Origin: Sthenelais limicola
Lineage: Eukaryota > Annelida > Polychaeta > Phyllodocida > Sigalionidae
Assembly (NCBI GenBank): GCA_942159475.1
Contig: OW804095.1
Location: 55,580,773 to 55,644,772 of the forward strand
Direction: 5' to 3'
Length of the DNA: 64,000 nt
Shown here one piece after another: positions 12,390-21,550 of the stretch. The first letter of the stretch is position 1, and every line of letters begins with the position of its first letter. The translations under genes were made by a program, and so were the position numbers. Under the pieces are notes generated by a model that did not search any database, was not told where the DNA came from, and saw only the letters and a program-made list of their open reading frames with translations.

Positions 12390-12426
12390 CAACGAGTTTA
12401 TAGGAAGTGTGAGTATAAACTCGTTG
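12390..12426. repeat. 13-bp perfect stem-loop
   Basis: CAACGAGTTTATA (12390-12402) and TATAAACTCGTTG (12414-12426) are exact reverse complements around an 11-base loop. GTATA occurs just outside each arm. Confidence 0.6.
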
Positions 12427-13111
12427 GTATACTGTAACCATATTATGTTATGTGGTTATGATATCCACCCCTTCAACCAATGAGGTTGCTTGCCAACCTT
12501 CATATCATAAGGATAGTAGTTTGAGTATGGTATGAAAAATCATCTTGAATACATTAAAAGTTCAGACATGTCTACCTTGAAATAAACACTACTCGAACAC
12601 AATTAAGTTAATGCATGTCTAAAGGGAATATATGTATATACATGTACCTCCAACATGTTCCTACACCTTAAGCATATCTTTCTTCAAATTATTTTGCCTC
12701 CTTTTAACACTTCCCCGCCTCAGGAAAATGGTACATTTCCTACTCTTATGCATTGAGTCTACCACGCGGGAGGGTTTGTTTGTGGGCCGAGGCGCAAAAG
12801 TGGGTCACATGACCGTGGAGGCGTGGCTACCACCGCGCTGGAGATACGCATCTCAATGTTATGAGTACACCAAGTATCCTAATCAGAGTATGCGTCTCCT
12901 GTTTCCAGGTGGCCCATGTCGCCTCCCACCCCTCGACCCACCTCGACCCCCTCCCCCACCCACCCCCCCCAAACACTCATACACACCCAGAGTCCCTCAT
13001 AGTCCGCAAGTCCGGTCCGCCCCGTTGAGTTCAGTCTGCCGCAGAGGTATGGGAGACATAGTATGGTAGACCGGAATGGGTAATACCGAACTCGGGCTTA
13101 GTGGGGGAACT
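12427..13111. other. Non-coding stretch with a GC-rich patch
   Basis: About 12750-13075 is more G+C-rich than its surroundings and includes a C-rich run near 12930-12970. A 145-codon open frame (12632-13069, plus) covers it, with a proline-rich tail made by the C-rich run. It is unrecognised and is probably composition-driven. Confidence 0.4.
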
Positions 13112-13221
13112 TTGCCCCATACATATCCTTAGCAAGGAGGTTCTGCTCTTTGATATAAATCAGGATTTATTCAAATCGGTGTATATTAAAGTAAGATTTA
13201 TAGGCTTTCTTTCCTTTTAAA
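13112..13221 (+). repeat. Dispersed repeat family 1, copy A
   Basis: About 110 bases align with 21227-21336 at roughly 85-90% identity by eye, same orientation. Shared blocks include AGCAAGGAGGTTCTG and TTTATAGGCTTTCTTTCC. Neither copy encodes anything, and the family is unidentified. Confidence 0.8.
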
Positions 13222-13260
13222 TGACTGTATACATACATATACATGTACATACATTCAATC

Positions 13261-13360
13261 TTTTTTTTTTTTTTAAAGATTTTATTTCAACTTGGTAACC
13301 GACTCCCCTTTTCGGGGTTGGTTCTGCCGGGCCATGACCACTTGTAAAAACTGAAAAATA
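13261..13360 (-). mobile_element. Minus-strand poly(A) retroposon tail
   Basis: Read on the minus strand, the segment ends in 14 A (the T run at 13261-13274), preceded by AATAAA (complement of TTTATT at 13281-13286). Further upstream is a small stem-loop with CCCC/GGGG (13305-13317) nested in AACC/GGTT. A polyadenylation signal directly before poly(A) is expected for the 3' end of a LINE, a SINE or a processed transcript. The 5' end and the target duplication were not resolved. Confidence 0.5.
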
Positions 13361-13585
13361 TTGATTTCCACTAAATAGCTCATAGCTCCCTCAAAATGCT
13401 TCCGATCTGAAAATGAAAATTATCCATATACACAAATATACATAATACATACATATGATAATTATATACATACACATATATGTATGTGTATGTCATCCTT
13501 CATTAGACATGAATAGATAACATCTTGAATTGAATTGAATAAAGAGAAGGCGGCAGGGTGAAGGGAGGAAAGGGAGATTAATAGG

Positions 13586-13880
13586 CATATATATGTGTAC
13601 ATATATGTATGTGTACATACATGTATACATGTATGTATGTGTACATGTATGTATGTGTACATGTATGTTTGTATTTATGTATACATGTATTTATACATGT
13701 ATGTGTGTATGTCTACATGCATGTATATATATGCATGTACATATATATGTATGTGTATGTGCATATCTGTATGTATACATGCATGTATGTAAGAATGTAT
13801 GTATACATGTATATATTGTATTCGATGATGTATGTATGCATGTATGTGTGTGTACATGTGTATGTATGCATGTATATTGT
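13586..13880. repeat. TATG/TGTA microsatellite
   Basis: About 295 bases of interrupted TATG, TGTA and CATG tetranucleotides. The long methionine, tyrosine and cysteine-rich open frames across it on both strands come from the repeat and are not genes. Confidence 0.9.
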
Positions 13881-14235
13881 TTATTTCAAGTTCAACATAA
13901 TACAATTTGACAGGAATTTATATCTGGTAATATGTGCTACAGGGGGTAGTGTGAGTAACTTGGCAAATAAAGTATATACCAATCCAAGTTCAGCATCATT
14001 TCATTAAACATGATGACCATTTTGTATATATAAGAAATGAATATCATTCAGATGATTTTAACATACACTATTTATATATCAGGGATTCCATTTGGGACGT
14101 GTTACATTTTTATGGAATTTTTGTTATAGTTCTGCCATTGGAGCATGTATATACTGCCATGTTATCTTATGTAATCGCTTCATTACAGGTGAGAGCAATC
14201 TTTAATGCAGACGCATCTCTTTTAACATGTTAGAG

Positions 14236-14366
14236 GATGGGGATGCACAGGGGGCCATACAGGATACAGGATACAGTAGGAGGTTACTGGAAGGGGAACA
14301 TGGGGACACACAGGAGGGGGTACAGGGGCCTATATATACAGGAGGACATACAGGAGGAGTTACAGT
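14236..14366. repeat. Purine-rich minisatellite block (ACAGGAGG type)
   Basis: Irregular units containing ACAGGAGG or ACAGGGGG, purine-rich on the plus strand. It is the first of several blocks whose purine-rich strand alternates. Confidence 0.75.
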
Positions 14367-14388
14367 ATCCCATGCTGAATACTCTGCC

Positions 14389-14820
14389 AGTACCTCCTTG
14401 CGTAACCTCCTCCAGTAAACATGTATACCCCTCTCCATTACCGCCTCCAGTAACCTCCTCCCTTACCGCTTCCAATAACCTCCTCCAGTCATCTCCTCCA
14501 GTAACCACCTTCAGTGACCTCCTCCAGTCATCTCCTCCAGTACCCTCCTCCAGCCATCTCCTCCAGTACACTCCTCCAGTACCCTCCTCCAGTAACCTCC
14601 TCCAATACCTCCCACAGTAAACTTCTCCAATACCTCCTCCAGTAACCTCCTCCAGTAACCAAATATACCCCTTTCCAGTAACCCCCTCAGATAACTTCCT
14701 CCAGTAACCAACTATACCCCTTTCCAGTACCTCCCACAGCAACGTCAGGTAACTTCCTCCAGTAACCAAATATGCCCCTTTCCAGTACCTCCTCCAGTAA
14801 CCTCCTCAGGTAACTTCCTC
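14389..14820. repeat. Pyrimidine-rich minisatellite block (CCTCCTCCAGTA type)
   Basis: Dozens of units of 12-13 bases built on CCTCCTCCAGTAA lie on the plus strand. Longer higher-order units carry CCCCTTTCCAGTA. Stop-free frames of 127 and 161 codons across it are repeat-derived. Confidence 0.9.
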
Positions 14821-14835
14821 CACCACTTTTAACAG

Positions 14836-15152
14836 GTACGGGGGGACATACAGGAGGATGTACAGGGTGACATACAGGGGATGTACAGGAGGAGGTACAG
14901 GGGGATGTACAGGAAGTTACAGGGGGATATACCGGAGGATATACAGGGGGACATACAGAAGAATGTACAGGGGAACATACAGGCGGGTATACAGGAGGAG
15001 GTACGGGGGGACATACAGGAGGATGTACAGGGGGACATACAGGAGGAGGTACGGGGGGACATGCAGGAGGATGTATAGGGGGATGTACAGGAGGATATAC
15101 AGGAGGATATACAGGGGGAGGTACAGGAGGACATACAGGAGGAGGTATCCTC
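14836..15152. repeat. Purine-rich minisatellite block within copy 1
   Basis: Units of about 12-15 bases built on TACAGGAGGATG and TACAGGGGGACA, purine-rich on the plus strand and flanked on both sides by blocks of the opposite polarity. TACAGGAGGAGGTA is nearly the complement of the neighbouring TACCTCCTCCAGTA units, so adjacent blocks can fold back on each other. Confidence 0.9.
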
Positions 15153-15430
15153 CAGTAACGTTCTCCTGTACCTCTTCCATTAACCTCCTACATTAATTCG
15201 TCCAGTAACCTCCTCCAGTAATCCCCTTCAGTATCCTCCTGCAATAATATCCTCCAGTTACCTCCAGTAATCTCCTCCAGTAACCTCCTCCAGTAATCTC
15301 CTTCCAGTAACCTCCTGCTATAACCTCCTCCAGTTATATCCAGTAACCTCCTCCAGTAATCTCCTCCACTTACCTCCTGCAGTTATCTCATCTCATGCAG
15401 TAACCTCCTCCAGTACATCCTCCAGTACCC
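15149..15430. repeat. Pyrimidine-rich minisatellite block within copy 1
   Basis: CCTCCTCCAGTAA-type units with variants such as CTCCTGCTATAA. It matches 17848-18112 in copy 2 in order and sequence. Confidence 0.9.
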
Positions 15431-15600
15431 CCCAGATTTAGTCTAATCTGCTAAAATGTGTCATGAATAATTTTGGAAAATTGTGGTTACTCCAGGGCGG
15501 GGAAAGCCATTAAAACATGCACTATCCCCCCATATGTTCCACTGCTCACAACAATTAATGATACACTAATAACACTGGTGTCTATTGGGCCTCTATTGAA

Positions 15601-15750
15601 ACCTATGCAAACCAAAAATTGTGCAGTAAGAATTAACATAGGATCCAATGGGAGTTCCATTCAAACCTATGCAAACAAAAAATTGTGCAGTAAGAATTAA
15701 CATAGGATTCAATTGGAGTTCCATTCAAACCTATGTTAACTATTTTTTGT
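15601..15750. repeat. 64-bp tandem repeat (about 2.3 units)
   Basis: Units begin with ACCTATG at 15601, 15665 and 15729, an exact 64-base period. The corresponding part of copy 2 (about 18285-18365) has fewer units. Each unit carries CCTATG and CATAGG as a short inverted pair. Confidence 0.9.
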
Positions 15751-15887
15751 GCATAATAAATCTGACGGTGGTATTATCATTATTTTTCACAATTAATGCT
15801 ACTCCAGGGTACCCCCTCCTCCAGTATCTCCTCCAATACCCTTCCTCCAATACCTCTTCCAGTTATTCCTAAGACAAAAATGACCAA

Positions 15888-16001
15888 GGAACATAGCGGG
15901 AAGCCGTATCGTCCCGCGGCGGAGGTATCCGACCAAGGGTGCGTAGCACCCGCGGTCGGATACTGAAGCCAAGGGACGATACGGATTTCCCGCTATGTTC
16001 C
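15888..16001. repeat. 114-bp nested near-palindromic hairpin
   Basis: The outer arms 15888-15915 and 15973-16001 pair over 28-29 bases with one indel. After an imperfect nine-base segment, GTATCCGACC (15925-15934) pairs with GGTCGGATAC (15954-15963). The tip is GGGTGC (15937-15942), triloop GTA, GCACCC (15946-15951). The hairpin is strikingly G+C-rich for this A+T-rich window. As RNA it would be a very stable single stem. Confidence 0.85.
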
Positions 16002-16363
16002 GCGGATTTTTTTGTATTTATTTCGCCGTTTCTTATTAAAGTGTACTCGGGCATGATAAATGTATTGGTAAAATTAAGTTATATTCGTCTTGGTTGACAT
16101 CGACGACTTTGTTGACATCATGACGCCCGTCACGACTCCCGTCATGACGCATTTGCGTATTTCTACGCGCCGTTTTTTCCGACCGGCGTGGGTCGAACTA
16201 CATTTTAGAACGCAAAATTATTTAATCCTGTACTGTCATGTACATTTATTTTACTAACTGCTATGCAGTAAATTACTGTAATAAATATATTCATTTATTT
16301 TCTTAAATGTTACAACTCATTTATAGGCGCTGACACTATTATTGTTGGAGAACTATATTCATT

Positions 16364-16390
16364 CCGTATCGGGCCTCAGGCCTGATACGG
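16364..16390. repeat. Right-end hairpin of the 615-bp insertion
   Basis: CCGTATC (16364-16370) and GATACGG (16384-16390) enclose a GGCCT/AGGCC-type inner stem. The motif CCGTATC is also in the outer arms of the left-end hairpin, so the two ends may be related. Confidence 0.6.
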
Positions 16391-16573
16391 CCGTCGTATT
16401 GGCCTCAGGCCTAAGTTGCAGTCTCAGGGCTAAGCCAATGGGCCGTACGTATTGACCACAGCCAAAGGTGAAATAATACAGTATATCCTCCAGTGCCCCC
16501 TCCTCCAATACATCCTCTAGTATCTCCTACATTATATATCCTCCAGTACCCTCCTCCAGTACCTCCCCCCCCG

Positions 16574-16860
16574 TGCCGTGGGAGAGGGGGCGGAGAGAAA
16601 GAGTTAGGGGAGGGGGAGAGAGGGCATGGGAGGGCGAGATGGCTCATAGAGACAGGAAAGGGGACAGGATGGGGGGGGGGGGGGGGGGGGGCAGAGAGAG
16701 GGAGGCAGTGTGAGAAGGAGAGATATCAAGAGATGATGATGATGAGGGATGAGAGGCAAGAGATAAGGGATGAGAGGTGAGAGATGAGGGATGAGAGGTG
16801 AGAGATGAGGGACAAGAGATGAGGAATGAGAGATAAGAGATGGGGGAAAAGAGATACTAA
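16574..16860. repeat. Near-homopurine tract with GA minisatellite
   Basis: About 285 bases of almost only A and G on the plus strand, with a 21-G run (16671-16691). At about 16732-16845 there is a GATGAGGGATGAGAGGTGA-type minisatellite. The ORFs here are composition artefacts. Such tracts can form triplex (H-DNA) structures; that is inferred. Confidence 0.8.
16671..16691. repeat. Poly-G tract, 21 G
   Basis: Uninterrupted run of 21 G, the longest homopolymer in the window. Confidence 0.95.
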
Positions 16861-16896
16861 TAACACTGGTTATGATAAAAGGGGAAATGAGATAAA

Positions 16897-16944
16897 AGTA
16901 ATGGTAGAAGTAATGGTAGAAGTAATGGTAGAAGTAATGGGAGG
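16897..16944. repeat. 12-bp tandem repeat, 4 units
   Basis: AGTAATGGTAGA repeats at 16897, 16909 and 16921. A fourth, altered unit starts at 16933. Confidence 0.9.
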
Positions 16945-16988
16945 TAGTGTAGATAAGTGTAGGTTGGAGTTGTATAGGGGGGGGAAAA

Positions 16989-17327
16989 GGTGAGCGATAA
17001 TAGGGAATGTTGATAATTTTAAAGAATTTTTAATTGAAAATGGTAGAGGGGTAAATAAGAATTATAATGAGGGTGAAAAAAAAATAAGGAAAATTGATAG
17101 TTTAGAAGTTATGAGGGTTGAAAGATGAGAAGGTTGTATGGTTGGGATATAGTGGTAAGGTGAGCGATAATAGGGAGGGTTGATAATTTTAAAGAATTTT
17201 TAATTGAAAATGGTAGAGGGGTAAATAAGAATTATAATGAGAGCGAAAAAATAATAAGGAAAATTAATAGTTTAGAAGTTATGAGGGTTGAAAGATGAGA
17301 AGGTTGTATGGTAGGGATATAGTGATG
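16989..17327. repeat. 170-bp tandem duplication
   Basis: Two units start with GGTGAGCGATAATAGGG at 16989 and 17159. They differ at about ten positions by eye, so the duplication is recent. No open frame is conserved between units. Confidence 0.95.
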
Positions 17328-17445
17328 AGGGTTGTATGGGCTGTTAGTATGAGTATGTAAGCAAGTGTCCTACCTCATGGTGTCCAATTTCCCAGTGCCG
17401 AATGAGTGAATGAATGAATCAATGATCTGACCCACCTCACACCAT

Positions 17446-17620
17446 GATTACCTCCTCCAGTAATCTCCACTACCTCCTTCAGTAACCTGCTCCAGTAACC
17501 TGCTTCAGTAACCTCCTATACCCCTTTCCATTACCCCCTCCAGTAACCTCCTCCAGTAACCAACTATACCCCTTTCCAGTACCTCCTCCAGTAACCTCCT
17601 CAGGTAACTTCCTCCACCAC
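17446..17620. repeat. Pyrimidine-rich minisatellite block at start of copy 2
   Basis: CCTCCTCCAGTAA-type units with the same CCCCTTTCCAGTA variants as 14640-14820. Confidence 0.85.
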
Positions 17621-18575
17621 TTTTAACAGGTATGGGGGGACATACAGGAGGATGTACAGGGTGACATACAGGGGGATGTAAAGAAGAAGGTACAGGGGGA
17701 TGTACAGGAGGTTACAGGGGGATGTACAGGAGGAGGTACGGGGGACGTACAAGAGGATGTATAGGGGGATGTACAGGGGGATGTACATGAGGATATACAG
17801 GAGGATATACAGTGGGAGGTACAGGAGGACATACAGGAGGAGGTATCCTCCTGTAACCTTCTCCTGTACCTCCTACATTAATTCCTCCAGTAACCTCCTC
17901 CAGTAATCTCCTTCAATATCCTCCTGCAATAACGTCCTCCAGTTACCTCCAGTAACCTCCTCCAGTAACCTTCAGTAATCTCCTTCCAGTAACCTCCTGC
18001 TATAACCTCCTCCAGTTATATCCAGTAACCTCCTCCAGTAATCTCCTCCACTTACCTCCTGCAGTTATCTCATCTCATGCAGTAACCTCCTCCAGTGCAT
18101 CCTCCAGTACCCCCCAGATTTAGTCTAATCTGCTAAAATGTGTCATGAATAATTTTGGAAAATTGTGGTTACTCCAGGGCTGGGAAAGCCATTAAAACAT
18201 GCACTATCCCCCCATATGTTCCACTGCTCACAAGAAATAATGATACACTAATAACACTGGTGTCTATTGGGCCTCCATTAAAACCTATGCAACAACAAAT
18301 TGTGCAGTAAGAATTAACATAGGATTCAATTGGAGTTCCATTCAAACCTATGTTAACTATTTTTAGTGCATAATAAATCTGACGGTGGTATTATCATTGT
18401 TTTTCACAATTAATGCTACTCCAGGGTACCCCCTCCTCCAGTATCTCCTCCAATACCCTTCCTCCAATACCTCTTCCAGTATATCCTCCAGTGCCCCCTC
18501 CTCCAGTACATCCTCTAGTAACTCCTACATTATATATCCTCCAGTACCCTCCTCCAGTACCTCCCTCTGTGCCCT
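17535..18575. repeat. Segmental duplication, copy 2
   Basis: Colinear partner of 14770-16575, about 2.75 kb downstream in the same orientation. It lacks the 615-bp insertion and provides the empty-site reference for it. Confidence 0.85.
17632..17850. repeat. Purine-rich minisatellite block within copy 2
   Basis: Same TACAGGAGGATG-type units as 14836-15152, about 100 bases shorter, so unit number has changed since the duplication. Confidence 0.9.
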
Positions 18576-18890
18576 GCTCCAGTATCGTTTCCAGTACCCC
18601 CCTCCTCCTGTACCTCCTCCTGTACCTCCCCCCCCTCCTGTACCTCCTCTACCTCTACTCCTCCTCTACCTACCCCTGTACCAACTCCAGCACTCCCTCC
18701 TGTACCTCCTCCTCTACCCCTGCATGTACCTCTTCCTTTAATTACTCCAGTAATTACTCCAGTTCCTCCTCCAGTACCTCTATTCCTATCAACAACAGCA
18801 GCCCCCCCCCCCCCCCCGACACATATGACCCATGGCCACCTACTCCAGCATTCCCTCCTGTACCTCCTCCAGTACCTCTATTCTAATTTC
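18418..18890. repeat. Pyrimidine-rich minisatellite block downstream of spacer
   Basis: CCTCCTCCAGTA and CCTCCTGTACCT units. The first part matches the segments that flank the insertion in copy 1. It contains a 16-C run (18802-18817). Proline- and serine-rich frames of 118 and 157 codons are repeat-derived. Confidence 0.9.
18802..18817. repeat. Poly-C tract, 16 C
   Basis: Uninterrupted run of 16 C. Confidence 0.95.
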
Positions 18891-18901
18891 ACAAACATAG
18901 T

Positions 18902-18939
18902 TTATCATAGATAGCCTAGCTTATCATAGATAGCCTAGC
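18902..18939. repeat. 19-bp tandem repeat, 2 units
   Basis: TTATCATAGATAGCCTAGC occurs twice head to tail without change. Confidence 0.9.
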
Positions 18940-18967
18940 TCTCAGGAGATCACCCTTATTTGTACCT

Positions 18968-18999
18968 CCCCCCCCCCCCCCCCCCACACACACACACAT
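18968..18999. repeat. Poly-C (18 C) followed by CA microsatellite
   Basis: 18 C (18968-18985) run directly into a short alternating AC/CA repeat. Confidence 0.95.
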
Positions 19000-19049
19000 T
19001 GCACCATGAAGTTCCCTAATCTGATACTTCTAGCCATCAACTGTCCCAC

Positions 19050-19480
19050 ACCATGTCCCTGTAGTATTCATCCAGTACCCCTCTGGTACCTGCCCTAGTA
19101 CCCCACTGGTACCCAACCCAGTTTTCCTCAAGTACCTCTTTCTGTACCTCAATCTGTACCTCCTCCTGTGTATCCCCTGTAGCCACTCTAGTACTCTGTC
19201 AGTACCTCCTCCTGTACCTATTACAGTAGTCCTCCAGTACCTTACCCAGTACCTCATCCAGTCCTTCACGCAATGCCTCCTCCAGTACACCCTACCTTCT
19301 TCTGTACCTCATCCAGTACCTCATCCAGTCCCTGCCCAGTTCCATCTGCTCCTGTGCCTCCTCCAATATCTCAGGCAGTACCTGTCCCTGTGCTCCCCCC
19401 CCCCTCCCATATCAAATCCAATACCTGCCCCTGTGCCTACTCCTGTACCTATATCCTATGTAATACCTTTGTTATAATTA
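19050..19480. repeat. Degenerate CAGTACCTCCTCCTGTACC minisatellite
   Basis: Diverged units with the cores CAGTACCT and CCTGTACC, plus a run of 10 C (19395-19404). This is the most decayed end of the composite array. Confidence 0.75.
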
Positions 19481-19574
19481 CGGGAACCATACTGCTCGTG
19501 ACACCTATATTACCTATGCCTACAGCTATTCCTAACGCCATATAAAATTGCAATGGGCTACATGCATGAACATC

Positions 19575-19790
19575 TAAGTATAAATTTATACATACATACA
19601 CATATTCATACATATACACATATTCATCCTATATAATGTATCATATATACCTATACACACATGCATGTGTAAATGCATGCACACACCTGTATACATGTGC
19701 ACATACACACATACTGATTACTGTATGCACACATATATATAATTGAATACATAATACATGTATTATACATGTATACATAATATATTGATA
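19575..19790. repeat. CATA/TACA/CACA microsatellite
   Basis: Interrupted ACAT, CATA and CACA tetranucleotides on the plus strand, like the opposite strand of the 13586-13880 tract. Confidence 0.85.
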
Positions 19791-20126
19791 TCTGAATTCA
19801 TAAATAAATGAGACTATTCCTAAGTCTTATGATGAAACACATTAATTTGGAGTATTCTTCCCGCTCGAAGTGAATCAACCATTCAGTCATAGTATATAAG
19901 GGACAGGGAAAGGAAGGGGATTGATGTACAGGAATTGATGTACCCGTCTGCTACCTCATAGGCTTATGTAATCCTGGGCGGGTGGTCATCCCTCCCTCCG
20001 CTCTCTTTCTCTCTCTCCCTCTGTCCCTCCATGCGACGGGCCCATAGTGCTAAGCCTCACCCCTTACTCCTCACCTGTGAAATAGCGCCTTTCCCTGCTA
20101 TTTCCCTGCCCTCACTAATCTCCATC

Positions 20127-20139
20127 GGGGGGGGGGGGG
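20127..20139. repeat. Poly-G tract, 13 G
   Basis: Uninterrupted G run following a CT-rich stretch (about 19990-20030). Confidence 0.95.
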
Positions 20140-20202
20140 ATTCAGGGGGAGGGTTGTGGTGCATTCCTATAACACTAAAACTGATTGTAAGATACATTGT
20201 CC

Positions 20203-20217
20203 AAATGCGAAGCATTT
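20203..20217. repeat. GAA-triloop hairpin
   Basis: AAATGC, loop GAA, GCATTT: a perfect 6-bp stem with the same loop as the much larger hairpin at 32746-32822. Confidence 0.4.
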
Positions 20218-20245
20218 ATGCACCATAGTCATGTATGCAAACCCC

Positions 20246-20341
20246 ATAGAGGTACAATTAATGGCTCAATAATCATATACATGGTATTAGGACAGTCAAA
20301 TAAATATGTTGGGTATTTATTACAATTTAAATTGTGTAAAA
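20246..20341 (+). repeat. Dispersed repeat family 2, copy A
   Basis: About 95 bases align with 22336-22428 with few changes. Shared blocks include GAGGTACAATTAATG, TATTAGGACAGTCAAATA and the palindrome ACAATTTAAATTGT. Confidence 0.85.
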
Positions 20342-20512
20342 TTACCAAACCCCAAACCCCGAATACCAAACTAGAATTCCGAAATAATTGCACACTATAT
20401 CGATATCCGCATAATTAACCCCGAAGAAGTATAGGGGAAGGTTGGGGTGCGTTGCGGCGAGTCACGCAAAGGTTCTTGTCTCTCCTCTCTGTCTCTCAGA
20501 ATAACCCGGCCG

Positions 20513-20526
20513 GGTTCGGGACGGGT
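20513..20526. repeat. 14-bp perfect palindrome AACCCGGCCGGGTT
   Basis: A fully self-complementary G+C-rich 14-mer in a locally G+C-rich patch (20500-20545). Confidence 0.6.
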
Positions 20527-20715
20527 CGGGATGGGAATTACGGTATGGAAAGGCGATGTATGATACTTGATTAACTTGATAACTTGATGGTAACTGCCGG
20601 AAGAATATGAACTCTTGCAGATCATAAATGGTATGTCGACCAATTTGTCTCTCTCATAAAAAAAACCCACAACTACTACTGTACTTGTACTCATTTTAAG
20701 ACAAATAAAAAACCA

Positions 20716-20744
20716 CTTATCTTATCTTATCTTATCTTATCTTA
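20716..20744. repeat. CTTAT pentanucleotide array
   Basis: Five CTTAT units plus CTTA. Short tails of this kind often end SINEs. The bases before it end in AATAAAAAACCA, but no tRNA-like head was found upstream. Confidence 0.7.
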
Positions 20745-20760
20745 ACACAATTATGCATCC

Positions 20761-20848
20761 TTCTCTCGCTCTCTTGCTCTCTACTCCCTCTCCCCCTGTC
20801 TCTCTCTCTCCTCTCACTCCCTCTCCCTCTCCCTCTACCCGCTCTTCC
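20761..20848. repeat. CT-rich low-complexity tract
   Basis: TCTC, CCCT and CTCC runs give an almost all-pyrimidine plus strand. Confidence 0.85.
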
Positions 20849-21226
20849 TTATATGTTAATCACCATGCATGATTACTCCAACCACCCACCTGCCCACACA
20901 TAAGAAGCAATTCATATATGCTTAGTGATATTAGAATGAGCCATTATGGTAGACCACCAGTATGATTATAATGTTCTATTTTTTTCTTCATAAATTCACA
21001 TAAATTCCATTTTTTAGAATACCTTAAAACAACCAATTGGATGATGTAGGAGACATTAAAAGCTTACTTTTTAGACATAACGATTTCTGAGTTAGACCCT
21101 GATTAATTTATGAAAAAACATCAAATAAATAATCATATATTTAAGCAATTGTGAACGATGAATTGGTCTAAAATTTATCACCCATGCATTGTCCCTGATA
21201 ACCCCCTTATCAAAGATGGGGCACTT

Positions 21227-21336
21227 GGCCCCCATAAATATGCATAGCAAGGAGGTTCTGTTCTTTGATATAAATCAGGATTTATTCAGATTGGTGCATA
21301 TTAAGTTAGGATTTATAGGCTTTCTTTCCTTTTAAA
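21227..21336 (+). repeat. Dispersed repeat family 1, copy B
   Basis: Partner of 13112-13221, about 8 kb away in the same orientation. Differences are scattered substitutions, which suggests an old dispersed element. Confidence 0.8.
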
Positions 21337-21532
21337 ATTATGGTATTTGCCTTTTTTGGTGCGGGTACGGTTCAGTATTTACACGGAAAGGTCGGCCTTA
21401 TTTCGGATTTTCATATTTAATAATAGTGTGAAGGGAGGACAAATAGAGCTACCAGTCATTTTACGAGTAATGAGTAATGTAACATAGGTGTCCCTATCAA
21501 AAGAGCCATACCATCCGTGTTGAATTCATATT

Positions 21533-21550
21533 GGGGGGGGGGGGGGGGGG
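21533..21550. repeat. Poly-G tract, 18 G
   Basis: Uninterrupted run of 18 G. Confidence 0.95.

Larger units (their letters stand above)
15860..16482. mobile_element. 615-bp insertion (15864-16478) in segmental copy 1
   Basis: Copy 2 reads straight from CCTCTTCCAGT into ATATCCTCCAGTG (around 18480). In copy 1 the same joint is broken by 615 bases flanked by CAGT on both sides (15860-15863 and 16479-16482), a likely 4-bp target duplication. The termini share only TATT/AATA as an inverted repeat. The insert holds a 114-bp nested hairpin near its left end, a second hairpin near its right end (16364-16390, CCGTATC/GATACGG), and no open frame longer than 78 codons. A non-autonomous DNA transposon or foldback element fits best. 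A precise deletion from copy 2 through the CAGT microhomology is the alternative. Confidence 0.65.
14770..16575. repeat. Segmental duplication, copy 1 (interrupted)
   Basis: 14770-15863 plus 16483-16575 aligns colinearly with 17535-18575. It includes the unique spacer 15431-15805, which matches 18113-18420 almost exactly, so the copies are not just similar low-complexity DNA. Differences are the length of the purine-rich array (about 315 versus 219 bases), the number of 64-bp tandem units, and the 615-bp insertion present only here. Confidence 0.85.

Noticed and set aside
13000..13100. Possible 5S rRNA fragment (GGAATGGGTAATACCG)
   Set aside because: Only a superficial resemblance; the internal control region and stems of 5S rRNA are absent.
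13593..14007. Overlapping open frames of 105 and 132 codons rich in Met, Tyr, Cys and Val
   Set aside because: They are translations of the TATG/TGTA microsatellite; all frames stay open because the repeat lacks stop codons.
14237..14769. Open frames of 127 and 161 codons
   Set aside because: They come from the CCTCCTCCAGTA minisatellite, and every strand and frame gives a similar low-complexity product.
18385..18886. Proline- and serine-rich frames of 118 and 157 codons
   Set aside because: Low-complexity repeat translation, without a conserved start or domain.
14236..19480. CRISPR-like array
   Set aside because: The units are contiguous or irregular minisatellites without constant repeats separated by unique spacers, and the DNA is eukaryotic in character.
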